Shown: piece after piece, positions 37,544 through 48,140 of the stretch | Layout: every line of letters starts with the position of its first letter | How positions within the stretch are numbered: position 1 is the first letter of the stretch | NCBI GenBank assembly: GCA_005656395.1 | Contig: SRSI01000006.1 | Location: 310,001-374,000, forward strand | Source: Strongyloides papillosus | Taxonomy: Eukaryota > Nematoda > Chromadorea > Rhabditida > Strongyloididae | Length of the DNA: 64,000 nt | Direction: 5' to 3' | The notes under the pieces: model-generated | What the model was told of the DNA's origin: nothing | What the model saw: the letters and a program-made list of their open reading frames with translations, nothing else | Database searches by the model: none | Made by a program: the position numbers and the translations under genes

Positions 37544-39679
37544 TCACATTGCCTTTGAAGGATCAATTTTAAATTTAGCTCCTTTATGTTTAGATTTCAT
37601 AGGTACTTTATTGATTTTCATACTATATTTGTTCTTGTTATTTAAATTTCTTTGGTTAGATGTAAATTTTCTATCATTTGGTCCTCTCATTGGTGGTCCA
37701 CTCATTGGTCCATTAAACAGCATTGAATGACTGTTAGAAAACTGATCACCATGAAAAGATGGGTTATTGAATGAATCAGGCCCACTCATAAAATTACCAA
37801 ACTGTGGCCCTTGATGATCCATACCACTTGGTGGTACAAATGATGTATTCAGATTACATGGTGGTCCTTGGTTATTTCTATACTGATTGTCACCAAAACC
37901 TTGAGGAGGACCAAAATTTTGTCCACTATGGAAATGATATCCCTCATTAAAATTATCTGGAGGCCTAATGATTTGACCATGAATATTGTTAAATCCAGGA
38001 TTGTTATTAAAATGTGGTTCATTGAAATGCTGACGATTTGTGAAACTTCCAATTTGTTCAAATGAATCATTAGGTACTTGTGACCCTACGGGACCAATTT
38101 CATTTGGATGTCTGTTGAAACGTTCACGTCTTGAAGCCTCATATTTCTCTAATTGTTCTTGACGCAGTCTAATATCTGAAAGAATAAAAATTACATAAAG
38201 ATAAAAAAATTCCTATAATATGAGAAAATATCATTTTGATAAAATCCCAAAGAAAAAAGTCCAAAAAAATCTTGCCTTCTCTAATTCGATTTGCTTCGTA
38301 TTCCTGAATTTGGAAATCGATATCATTTTCAAATTTCTCACGTTCAGCCTTTAACTCGGCTTCGAAAGAATCTCGACGTTTCTTCTCAATCTCATATAGT
38401 TCTTTCCATTTACGTCCTATATTTTCTTCGAAAGAATTAGACTTAGCTACTAACGGTCCCATTAATTTACCACTAAACAAAACAAAATGGCATTAATAAT
38501 AGAAACATCAATGAAAGAGTAGGAGAAGATAGTCCATTAGTCCTTTTCTCCTATTCAATCAAAAGTTAAGCCAAGAAAACGTACTCAAGAAGGTTGCGCT
38601 TTTTAGAAGCCAATCTTTCTGGCCAACCGCCATCCTCATTGTCAGTAGCCAATTCAGCTTTAATAGGCTTAAAGTTTTTAGTAAAACTAATAACATAGTC
38701 ATTAATAGCAGCTACAGCATCCGTAGCACTATTTCTCTTTTCAAACATCACAACACCTTCACCAGTTGCCTCATTTTTATCATTGCAAAAATGTTCAGCA
38801 TGTTGTACCTCTCCGAAAACAGAAAACAATTGATACAACATTTGATTGGAAACAGTAGGATCTAACTCAGACAATTTAATTTGTGCAGCGTGTTGTGCAA
38901 ATCGAACACGAATAGAAAAACCTTTATGTAATGTACCATCAAGTACTGTTCTTGCAATCGTAGCAAGTCCATCATTTTCCTATATTAAAAGAAAATGTAA
39001 TTATGAAGAAGATTAAAAAAACAAACCATCCGAAGAAAAGCAAAAGATTTACCAGACAAGTATATTTCACGAGCTTCTCCAACTTTAGAAAATATGTCTT
39101 TTAGTTCTTGTTCAGTCATACTTGGAGGAAGATTGCCAACAAAAAGGCGAGAAGAACGTGAAAATTTAGTTATAGGGTTTGGCTTATCAGATAAGTTATC
39201 TAATTGCCGACCATCGAATCTACGCCATAAATCTCCATATGGAGATCCTACTTTTGAATACTTAGAATTTTTATTATACGCATTTGTTCCATCATTATGG
39301 CGTTTATTGCCAGTAGTACTAAAGAAATGATATAACTTATTTATTACAACAAACTTATTTATATTTTTTTAAATAATAATAGACTAACATATCTTAAAAT
39401 CTAATAGACGTGTAACTACAAAGTATTTTAATTTCCAGTAAAAAAAGATAAAACAAATATTAAAGAATATGCCAATTTAACGTTAAGAAAGTTAGTAGTA
39501 ATAAGAGTAGGAAAACTTATAAAAAAATTATGTAATTTCAAACTATGATTAGCATTTAATGCATATGAATTACACATTTACGGATAAACATACCTTGAAC
39601 TTCGATTTCTATTTACAAATTTTGGTGGTAGTTTATTCATTGATGAATCCATTTCTTTCTTCACTAAGGAACTATTCAT
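37544..39679 (-). CDS. nono-1: NONO/PSF-type (DBHS) RNA-binding protein
   Basis: This is a DBHS-family nuclear RNA-binding protein, 533 residues. Exons: 39679-39594, 39318-39027, 38979-38585, 38472-38276, 38175-37544. RRM1 has RNP2-like RLFVGNLPPSMTEQELKDIF and RNP1-like GKSFAFLRM. RRM2 follows (ELDPTVSNQMLYQLFSVFGE). Then come a NOPS-like segment (GGWPERLASKKRNLLD) and a charged coiled coil (KWKELYEIEKKRRDSFEAEL). The tail is Pro/Asn/Gly-rich (GPMSGPPMRGPND). The domain order RRM-RRM-NOPS-coiled coil defines DBHS proteins, which dimerise and act in paraspeckles, splicing and transcription. Intron 4 (38176-38275) begins GC rather than GT (AGAAG|GCAAG); no GT donor nearby keeps the frame. Intron 1 is 275 nt, the longest here apart from the U4-bearing one. 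Confidence 0.9.
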
Positions 39680-39870
39680 CACAAATAAGAAGTTAGTTTA
39701 TAGTTTATGCTTAATAGTAATTAACAACTTGTGACAATTTCTAAATAAAAATGCTAGACATTTTTCCAAAATGACATGATAATATTATGATCTTGTACAG
39801 AATGTGGAGGATATTAAAAATTAAAATTTAATTTAAAAAAATTGTTTTTTTAACTTGAATTTGATAAACT
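39680..39870. promoter_or_regulatory. Shared divergent promoter, NONO-type / CDK5RAP1
   Basis: 191 bases separate the two start codons on opposite strands. AT-rich with no named motif seen. It must hold both transcription starts. Confidence 0.5.
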
Positions 39871-41551
39871 ATGAAAAGATTTATAAATTTTAATAGATAT
39901 TTATCATATAGTTTTAGAAATACTGCTAAATTAAAAGGTACAAAAAAAATTTCTTATTTGAATAATTTTTAATAAATTATAGATGGACCAGGATTAAATT
40001 TTTTTTTATCAGATATAAATAACAAAAGACTCCCAAAAATTTACCCCGAAATTTCAATGACTAAAGAATATTTATCAGCTGACGATTTAAAAGGAAATGG
40101 AAAAAAAGGTAAATAGTAAAATAAATAATAAATTGACTTTTGTAGTCCATTTGATTACATATGGTTGCCAGATGAATGTTAATGATATGGAAATTGTACG
40201 ATCTATATTGTTTAAAGAAAATGATTTTTCTGAAACAAAAAATATCAACGATGCTGAAATAATTTTACTAATGACATGTAGTATTAGAGAGGGAGCTGAG
40301 GAAAAAGTTTGGAAAAAATTAAAGTATATAAAAAGTATATCAAATAAGAAAAAAGTAGTTGGCGTTCTTGGGTGCATGGCAGAAAGAGTAAAGCACAATA
40401 TAATGGAAAAATCACGGATCGTTGATTTAGTTGCTGGTCCGGATTCATATAGAGATCTTCCTAGATTGTTAGGGATTACAAAATATGGTCAAAATGCTAT
40501 TAATGTACAATTATCTTTTGATGAGACTTATGCGGATGTTCAACCAGTACGAGAAAACCCAGACAGTAAGCAAGCTTTTGTTTCAATTATGAGAGGATGT
40601 GATAATATGTGCACATATTGTGTTGTTCCATTTACAAGAGGAAGAGAGCGTAGTAGACCAATTGATTCTATTATTGAGGAAGTAAAAAAATTATCGGATG
40701 AAGGATATAAACAAATTACACTATTGGGACAAAACGTAAATTCATATAGAGATGTGAGTGAATCATCAATACCTGTTAATTCCAGTACCACACCTTTATC
40801 TGGTTTCAATACTGTTTATAAAAACAAAGAAGGTGGTAGAAGATTTGATGTTTTACTTGATAAAATCTCAATGATAGATCCTGAAATGCGTATAAGATTT
40901 ACGTCACCACATCCAAAAGATTTTCCTTTGGAAGTAATTGAATTAATTAAAGAGCGTAAAAATATTTGTAAACAAATACATCTTCCAGCTCAATCGGGAG
41001 ACAATAAAACATTATTTGCTATGGGTCGAGGATATACAGTTGAAAGATATTTAGAATTAGTAAATGATATTCGAGAAAGAATACCTCTAATTCATTTGAC
41101 AAGCGACTTTATTGCTGGATTTTGTGGAGAAACTGAAGAAGGACATAAAAGTACATTAAATTTGATAAGAAATGTCAAATTTAGCACATGTTTTGTATTC
41201 CCTTATTCGGAAAGGGAAAAAACACGTGCCTACTATAGGTTAGAAGACGATGTTCCAGAAGAAGTAAAAGTTAGAAGGCACCAAGAACTGAAAACAACAT
41301 TTAGAGATACATCCTTAGAATGGAATAAAAATTTAATAGCCTCTGAGCAAATTTTACTAGTTGAATCGACTAAAACTAAGCGATCAGAAACTGCGGCTAG
41401 CGGTAGAACAGACGGAGGTATAAAAACAATTTTTGAAATGGGAAACTCGAAATTCAACGTTGGCGACTACGTAAAAGTGAAAATTATATCTGCAACATCT
41501 CAAACATTACAAGCAATACCTTTAGAAAAAATTAAACTTGTTGATTGTTAG
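39871..41551 (+). CDS. CDK5RAP1: tRNA methylthiotransferase CDK5RAP1 (MiaB family)
   Basis: This is a radical-SAM iron-sulphur enzyme that converts i6A37 to ms2i6A37 in (mainly mitochondrial) tRNAs; 532 residues. Exons: 39871-39937, 39983-40108, 40146-41551 (introns 45 and 37 nt). The N-terminus MKRFINFNRYLSYSFRN is basic and looks like a mitochondrial presequence. The N-terminal cluster cysteines are present (YGCQMNVND, MTCSIREGAEEKVW, VLGCMAERV). The radical-SAM cluster is intact (MRGCDNMCTYCVVPFTRGRE). Further family motifs are RFTSPHPKDFP, LPAQSGDNKTL and TSDFIAGFCGETEEGH. A TRAM domain ends the protein. CDK5RAP1 rather than CDKAL1 is preferred because YGCQMNVND and the domain lengths follow the MiaB/CDK5RAP1 branch. 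Confidence 0.93.
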
Positions 41552-41598
41552 AATTTAATAAATTTTATTTTTGTTGTTGATAAATATTTTTGGAAAAG

Positions 41599-42844
41599 TT
41601 ATATCTTCAGTTTTCCTACTTTTTCTTCAATTTTGCTTTCATTTTTTTCCTCATCGTCTGACAAATCAGGAATATCATCATCTTGGAACAAATCTTCATC
41701 TACATCAACTGTTTGAGTATTATTTTTTACCTGTATGGAGTTATCTAATTCTATACCTTCATCTAAAACATCACCAGATTGAAGAACTAGGAATGTCCTA
41801 TCATCAACGTCATATGCCTCAACGTTGTCTTCTTCATCATCGGGATCTTTAGTGTAATCAACATCAGCTCCTTCATCATCATCAGCATCTTGTGTTGTTG
41901 AAGCAGAAGCAAACATGAACAATTCTTTTCCAGTTACCGCATTGAATTTTCCTAATTTTGCATCTTTTTGTTTTTGCTTCATTTCTTCTTGTTCTTTTAA
42001 TTTTTTTTCTAAAAGTCGTGCTTTCTTCCACTCGATAAAAGTTTTTAGTGTCACCTTTGTACAGCTTAGTGTATTAAGATTTGCTCTTTCCTTCTCAATT
42101 AATTCTTCAAGACTTATTTCTTCTTTTTTATTTAATTCTTCCAATCTCTTTTTGTCTTTTTTAAGAATGTATCCTTCAGGAAGAGCGTGACGATAAATAC
42201 AACTATCACCATTTTGACATTCCCAAAACCATCCATATTTATTGTTCTCAACGGCATCCAAAAAATATTTACAAATAATATCAGTTTGATTTGGACGTTT
42301 TCTGTCTTTTTCACCGTGTTTCTTTTCAGCTACTTCTTTCAATTTAACGTCATCCCAATTCTCATTTGTTTCATCTTCTTCTTTCTTTAAATCTCTTGAA
42401 TCAAAGTAAATATTCTTCTTTACTGCCTTATTTTGTATATTTAAATCATGGGACCATTTACACTTACTTCCCTTAGTACACATACCTTGCTTGAAAAAGG
42501 CACAAAGAATAGATTTTGGATCAACATCTTTTGCATTTTTTGGTGCATCAAGTACTGGTTTAATAAGTTTTGTGATATCCTTAAGATCATCATCAATACC
42601 TTTTTTTTTTGAAGCTTTTTCAGCAGCCAACTTTTCTTTTGAAACGCTTCCATGTTTTACTTGATGTTCAACCTGTTGGATGTACCTAGAAATTTAATGT
42701 ATATGTTAGGAAAATAGAAGTAACTTACTTTTGCATTTTATTTCCTTTTTTGTTTTTAAGTCCAAAGGTTTTATCCTCTAAAACCTTTTCCTTCTTTTTT
42801 TGTTCAGTTTTTTTAGAAGGCCCTGAATTCTTTTTTGGTGGCAT
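41599..42844 (-). CDS. ZC3H15: Zinc finger CCCH protein ZC3H15 / DFRP1
   Basis: This is a DRG-family-regulatory protein that stabilises the GTPase DRG1 on ribosomes; 400 residues. Exons: 42844-42729 and 42685-41599 (43-nt intron). The N-terminus [20 protein letters not shown] and [16 protein letters not shown] is nearly family-invariant. The first CCCH finger is [19 protein letters not shown]. The second is [20 protein letters not shown] continuing to CIYRH. DFRP-domain motifs follow ([27 protein letters not shown]), then an acidic tail ([20 protein letters not shown]). It converges tail to tail with CDK5RAP1, the stops being only 47 bases apart, so the 3' UTRs probably overlap. Confidence 0.95.
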
Positions 42845-43847
42845 TTTTCAGTAACAAAAAAAATTGATATCCTTAAATTAAAAAAAGTAATAAAATAACA
42901 ATATAAAATACAATTAATAAATACAAGGTACTTTTTAATACAATTTTTTAATTGAGCAACACAATTATGTGGAAACAACTACGATGCTCCATTACAAACA
43001 GAAATTCGTCGTAAAATCATTGGCGATGATCAAATTCCCAAAATAAACAATGAAGTTCATGGTAGCTTTTTTTATAAATTAAGTGTGTACAAAATACGTG
43101 GATTTTAAATATTTTTGGGATTATTGTAGTAAATTAATATTAATAAATCTATATTTACCATGATAATCCATTTTTATGTCCTTTAGCTATTATTGATGAA
43201 TAAAAAAGTATTTGTTATTGAAAATTAATTTGTGTAAAATTTGGAAAAAAAATTCTCTTAACTGCCAGAGAAGGCTTCTAGTTTATTCAAACAAAATTTA
43301 AAATTTTAAAAATAAGCAATTTTGTACATTAATAAAAGACATTAAAAGTATGTACATAATAATTTGATAATAGGTAAAAAATACAAATCTAACCTACTAA
43401 GAAAAACGTCTAGTCTAAATTCTATGATAAATTGTACAATATCTTCTAATAATTTATTTGTATGTTTATTTATGGAATCATTTTAAAAAAATTTTTATCA
43501 TAGAATTAATATAAACACTAACATTTTTTGCTAAATGATCTTGTGAAAATGTAATAGGAAAATTTTATTTCCAATATATTTAGCTTAATGTAAATCATAT
43601 AAAATGGTTATGCAAATGTAAAACAATGGGTAGAATTTAAACTTCTTACTCGAATCACAATTTTGAATATTGGTAGTTTCTAATTAATTTAAATTAATAA
43701 GTAAATTCGTTAAATAGTTAATATTTTTCCACTGAGCATCGAATATTTTAACATAGTTTAGATTTTTTCTTTTACACAATATCGAAAGTACACTAGATAG
43801 TTTATCTAAATTTATCTGTCCGCAAGTAACAAGCAACATTTTCTGAT
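42845..43847. other. Intergenic with a possible coding relic
   Basis: About 1 kb upstream of ZC3H15. Bases 42963-43070 stand out by balanced composition and an open plus-strand frame of about 32 codons (contains DAPLQTEIRRKIIGDDQ). I cannot identify it; it may be a gene relic. The rest is AT-rich filler. Confidence 0.4.
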
Positions 43848-44555
43848 ATAAAACCAAAGTTTGATCCTGCTGAGATTAAAACTGTCTATCTTCGTTTGTG
43901 TTGGGGTTCCATCGGCTCTTGCTCCAAAAATAGATTCACTAAGATTGGCTAGTTTTGTAATTTTATTTTTACAAATTTCGTTAAGTCTCCCAAAAATTTG
44001 ATTATGATAATGCCAAAGCTACACAAGATTGGATAGATCTTAAAGTAAAATTGAGGTTAACAATTTAAAATCGTGTTGCTAGAATTGATGTTGTTCAATC
44101 TGCTATTTCACTTACTATTAAGAAACTTAAAGAACCAACCAACAATCATAAGAAACTAAAAAATATTAAATTTATTATCAAAATCGTTTGTACGTAAGTT
44201 GTTTTCAAATAATTAATGAGTTTTATGTCAAAAATAGTGAATGAATTCAAGCCAAAGATAATGAATTAACAATTCTCATCCACCAATTTTAATCTTAAAC
44301 ACTACGAAAGAAATTGATATTAGGTTTTAACTTAGTATTTTTTTTCAGTCAAACACAATGATAATTTAGCTTTTGGCACAATCCTCAAGATTGAATGATC
44401 ATGAGACCATGCTCTATGGTTATAGACAACTTGAGGGAACAGTTAAAAAGATTCTTGACACAGTTCAATCTGTTGGTTGTACTATTGATGGTTAACATCC
44501 ACGTGATATCTGTGTTGCCATTAATAATTATGAAATTAAACTATTTGTAGAATAG
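43848..44555 (+). pseudogene. rpl-12: Ribosomal protein L12 (uL11) pseudogene, intron retained
   Basis: This is a decayed copy of the large-subunit protein RPL12. Recognisable pieces in order are KFDPAEIKTVYLR, then (after a frame change) SALAPKI, KATQDW, NRVARIDVV, TIKKLKEP, and in a second block MRPCSMV, TVKKILDTVQSVGCTIDG and HPRDICVAINN. These follow the order of RPL12 over nearly its whole length. There are several in-frame stops and frame changes (for example TAG after KIG near 43950, and a stop replacing Gln before HPRD near 44494). Between the blocks lies an intron-like stretch, with a GTAAGTTG donor near 44195 and a pyrimidine-rich TTTTTTTCAG acceptor near 44350. A genomic duplication is therefore more likely than a retrocopy. 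No usable protein is expected. Confidence 0.85.
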
Positions 44556-45733
44556 TCTTTAACACTATTTGTTACCATATTAAATAAAATTGTTGATTGT
44601 GATATGTTGTTTTTAGTCAAAATCGTTCATTTTATTTTTGAGATATTCTTAATCCTCTACAAGATTAATACAAACCCATGTTTACATACGAAAAGACCAC
44701 AGTTTAAGTATGATATTTATTGAATCAACTTTTGGTTGATTAACGGAAAAAAATTATTTTTTTATACTTTAAATATTTATTGTGTATTTAAACTTCATAG
44801 TGTATTAAACAAATCATGAGAATATAAACATTAATATTTTCCATTATTCCCCTCTCACAAAAACAAAATGATTTACAACGATATTTTATGTTATTATATC
44901 GTTATTGGTTTAGGAGATACACTTGTTAATGGTATTTTTAAAAGGGAATAGTGGAAAAGTTTTTTTTTTTCTAAAAAATAATAATAATTGTCATTAATAT
45001 TAATCAGTAGTAAATGAAATGCGTCTTCCTCTATTTCTTTTCACTGCGTGCTCTTGTGATGTTTATTTATGAATAGATTTCTAAAATTTTAAAATTCACT
45101 ATCTTGATCAAATTCAGAATATTTGGTTCATTTTATGTTAACAAAACTGGTTTAAAGAAATCTAAGCATTATTGTGACTAAATTTGTCAAACGAGACTAC
45201 AAAAATAAATTATCATTTTTTATTACAATCATGGTTTTGTGCATGTGTTCCGGTCTAAGATTCCAACAACGTTTTTCTTATTACCCACAAAATACATGAT
45301 TTTTTTATTTATTACAAATTTAACAGTGGTGATAAATCTTATTAATGAATATTTGAAAAACCACTATAGTTAAGTGATTTTAATATATTATGTTATGGGG
45401 GAAGACTGAGAAAAGGGACAATATTTCCTTACTATTGAAGTACTTCTTGAAAGAGCAAACTCAAAATTAGTAATCACTATAAAAATACTCCTCTGTTTTT
45501 AAGATAAAGAAAACTAAGATAATTTCTCGAATGCACCCGCATCAAGTAAATGTTGAATGATCTCGAAAAGTAGAAAAGGTAGATGTTAACTTTTCATTAT
45601 TTCTAAATTTAAACCAAAATATTCTTCCAAAAAGTATACTATTTTTCGTTTTAAAACTACTATGTCATTGATAGAATTACTAAAATTAGTGTAAACAAAG
45701 TTGAACTGTTTACTAAAAGTCAAGATATTAGTT
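44556..45733. other. Intergenic upstream of SFT2
   Basis: About 1.2 kb. Slightly less AT-biased in patches (around 44860-44950 and 45020-45070), perhaps further decayed coding sequence. No readable gene. It contains the SFT2 promoter. Confidence 0.4.
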
Positions 45734-46312
45734 ATGTATCAGAATTCTATTCCTGTGGAAGAAAATAATGAAGAAGGTGGAAATAATCGATATAATGGAA
45801 GTAATGTATGTTTAAAATTGTTGCTTTGATTTCTGTCATTACATTTTGTGAAATACATTAATTGTTTATGTAGCCAAATAAATCACTACAATTATTTTTA
45901 GATACAAGATGCTTCAAAAATGCCATGGGATTTACGAGTGCAGTGTTTTATAGGCTGTTTTATTCTTTCAATCGTTGCATCATTTTGTTCTAGTTTTCTT
46001 TTAGTTCAAGGAAAACTTACTGGTTATACAGTGTTAGTTTCAATTGGATCAGTAATCTCTATTATTGGGTCTTTTTTTCTGTCTGGGCCAGCAAAACAAC
46101 TTAGAAATATGTTTGAAGAGAAAAGAGTTTTTGCAACTTGTATATATATTTCTAGCATAATAATGTCATTTGTTGCAGCGTTAGTTCTGAAGTCTGTATC
46201 ATTGGCTATAATTTGCATAATCATACAATATTTAGCAATGGCATGGTATTCATTGTCATACATTCCTTATGCTCATAATTTTATAAAGAAATTATTTTCA
46301 TCTTGCTGTTAA
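45734..46312 (+). CDS. sft: SFT2-domain vesicle transport protein
   Basis: This is a four-pass Golgi membrane protein of the SFT2 family, acting in endosome-to-Golgi vesicle fusion; 160 residues. Exons: 45734-45805 (24 codons, acidic cytoplasmic start MYQNSIPVEENNEEGG) and 45902-46312, with a 96-nt intron in phase 0. Four hydrophobic segments are visible. The family signature FLSGPAKQLRNMFEEKR (family F-L-x-GP-x-x-Q-x-x-x-M) and YLAMAWYSLSYIPYAHNFI (family WY-x-LS-YIP-[FY]-A) are both intact. Length matches the family. It ends in two Cys residues (SSCC). No close partner gene is adjacent. Confidence 0.92.
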
Positions 46313-46744
46313 CCTTATTTCATTTTTAATTCATAGTTTTCGTATTATTTTCTATAACTTATCCTATTTATTGATGATTATTAAGAAGAATTGTGATTTT
46401 AAAAAAATTAAAAGATTTTATTTTCCAAACTTATTATTTTTTTGTTGTAATGTATGAGATATTGGGAAAATTGAAATGATATCTTGTGTTGTTTGTATTT
46501 GTGATACAAGTATACGTTGTATGTTATTTTAGTTCATATTTATAAAAGAGTTGGTTTTTTTTTCACGATTATAATTAGCTACTAAACAGAAAGTTTTTTA
46601 TTTTCAACATTTTTTGTGGTTTACAAATACGCTGTGGTAAATTAAAACCTTTACGCTTCTGGGAAAACTTTTCAAATATTGTGAAGACATTTAATGTTGT
46701 TTCTCTTATTTTTTTTTAATTATCCTTTTTAATGAATAATCCAT

Positions 46745-47075
46745 ATCACACTATGATGTTTTCTCAGTCGTATACTTTAATCCCTGCCGCAGTGACAATT
46801 TTCTAAATTAATAAAAAATGAATTTTTAGTTAATAAAAATAATTACAACCGTTTAAGTGCAATGTTTGTACTGTGTAGAAATAGATTACTGAAAAAATTT
46901 TTTAAATTTCCAAAAATGGGAAATTTTTCTAATAATATACTTCTACATAGTACAGATATTGTACCGTATGAGTTTCGAGAATTTAAATTAACAATAAATT
47001 CATTTTTTTTATAATTTATCAAAACACCTTTGAGGCAGGGGTCAAAGTATGCGAATGAAGGGATTAGCATTAAAC
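46745..47075. repeat. Long imperfect palindrome (inverted repeat, arms ~150 bp)
   Basis: Sequence centred near 46910 pairs with its own reverse complement over about 330 bases. Examples: 46867-46888 against 46932-46953 (about 19 of 22 pairs), and the GC-richer word at 46769-46789 (TATACTTTAATCCCTGCC) against 47033-47052 on the other strand. Pairing distances all sum to the same centre. Arms differ at roughly a quarter of positions, with one clear gap near the outer end. The 96-codon minus-strand open frame here (47133-46843) is a by-product of the palindrome, not a gene. It could be an old fold-back/MITE element or a hairpin-RNA source; no target-site duplication was found. Confidence 0.75.
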
Positions 47076-47270
47076 AACATAATGTAATTATTTCATAAAA
47101 TAAACCATATCTGAGTAAACTCTTAATAATCACTTTTTTTACTATTGTTTGGTCTAATTAGTTAAAAAAAGTTAAACTTTTTAGATACATTTATTTTAAT
47201 TTGAATATATAATGAATTAATTGAATAATAAAAAATTAGCACAATAGATAATATGATATAGATTCTATAG

Positions 47271-48001
47271 TTAAATTAATGATTCACTTTTTATTTGACT
47301 AGTTCTATGTATAAAATGTCTAATCAAAAGATATATTCCTATTGATAAACCTCCTAATAGAAATGCAATAATGCAAATAAAGTAAATACTTGACATTACA
47401 ACAAAATCACTAGATAGTTTGGATACAAAAACAACTCGTTTCACTTTTTTTTTCGTTTGACACTCATGAAAATGCTCTTCTTCTACAAAATCTATTACCT
47501 TTTTAATAGCCATCTGAATGTTATAGTAAAAATTTGGAGCAGATTGAATAATAAGGACTTTATATTTTTGGTCTCTTTTTGTTGCTGTTATTGCCCATGT
47601 ATTATTTTCGTGTTGTATTTCCATATAATTATATAAATATCCAATTGTTTTGTTATTTTTCTTAAGATACTTCAAAAAGGAGCAACTCCCTTTACTGCTA
47701 ATAGTTTCATTTCGATATCTAAATTAGGCTTTACGATACTCGTCAAAATAATTTTCTGAACTTACGGATAAAAAATTATAGGAAGTGAGCATACATTATT
47801 TTTAACAATTGTAATATCATCAAATTTTGGGCAATAATTTTCACTCTCAACAACAACTTTAAAACTTGCTACATAATTTTCTCTAATATAATGAAGAATT
47901 TCATTATCCCGATCCTGTTTGGTATGGAATACAGTCACATCAGCTCCAAAACAGAAATAACATGATGAATGGAGAACCAAAAAAATGGATAAAAAAACCA
48001 T
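47271..48001 (-). CDS. Orphan type I membrane protein
   Basis: Not recognised. Two exons (48001-47766 and 47718-47271, 47-nt intron) give 227 residues. The start at 48001 places a signal peptide at the N-terminus (MVFLSIFLVLHSSCYF); the frame stays open upstream to an ATG at 48067, so the start is uncertain. The ectodomain of about 150 residues has cysteines (ENYCPKF, NNVCSLP, KGSCSFL, FHECQTK) and NET/NKT/NNT glycosylation sites. One membrane segment (YFICIIAFLLGGLSIGIYLL) follows a basic stretch (KKKVKRVVFVSK). The cytoplasmic tail is short (RHFIHRTSQIKSESLI). It is head to head with the phosphatase-like receptor gene, 139 bases away. Overall design is like the orphan at 36525-37082. Confidence 0.65.
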
Positions 48002-48140
48002 TTTTACAATAAGGATAAATAAAAACGGTAGACCATTTAGAAGGAAAAAATTTGAATTTGAAAACAATTAAATTTTATATAATATTAAAATTATCTGTTT
48101 ATTTATAATAAGTTTTCCGTAATTTAAAAATTTATTTGAC
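48002..48140. promoter_or_regulatory. Shared divergent promoter of two membrane-protein genes
   Basis: Only 139 bases between divergent start codons (48001 minus, 48141 plus). AT-rich. Implies shared control of the orphan membrane protein and the phosphatase-like receptor; this is inference from spacing. Confidence 0.4.

Noticed and set aside
41571..42390. Several plus-strand open frames opposite ZC3H15
   Set aside because: Antisense shadows of a long Lys/Glu-rich coding exon.
46741..46800. Possible snRNA or snoRNA (GC-richer words near TCCCTGCCGCAG)
   Set aside because: No C/D boxes, Sm site or U6/U5 match in order; the block is one arm of the palindrome.
46843..47133. 96-codon minus-strand open frame with a hydrophobic start
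   Set aside because: It lies mostly inside the 46745-47075 palindrome, so its openness and apparent exon partner at 46760-46800 are explained by the inverted repeat rather than by coding.
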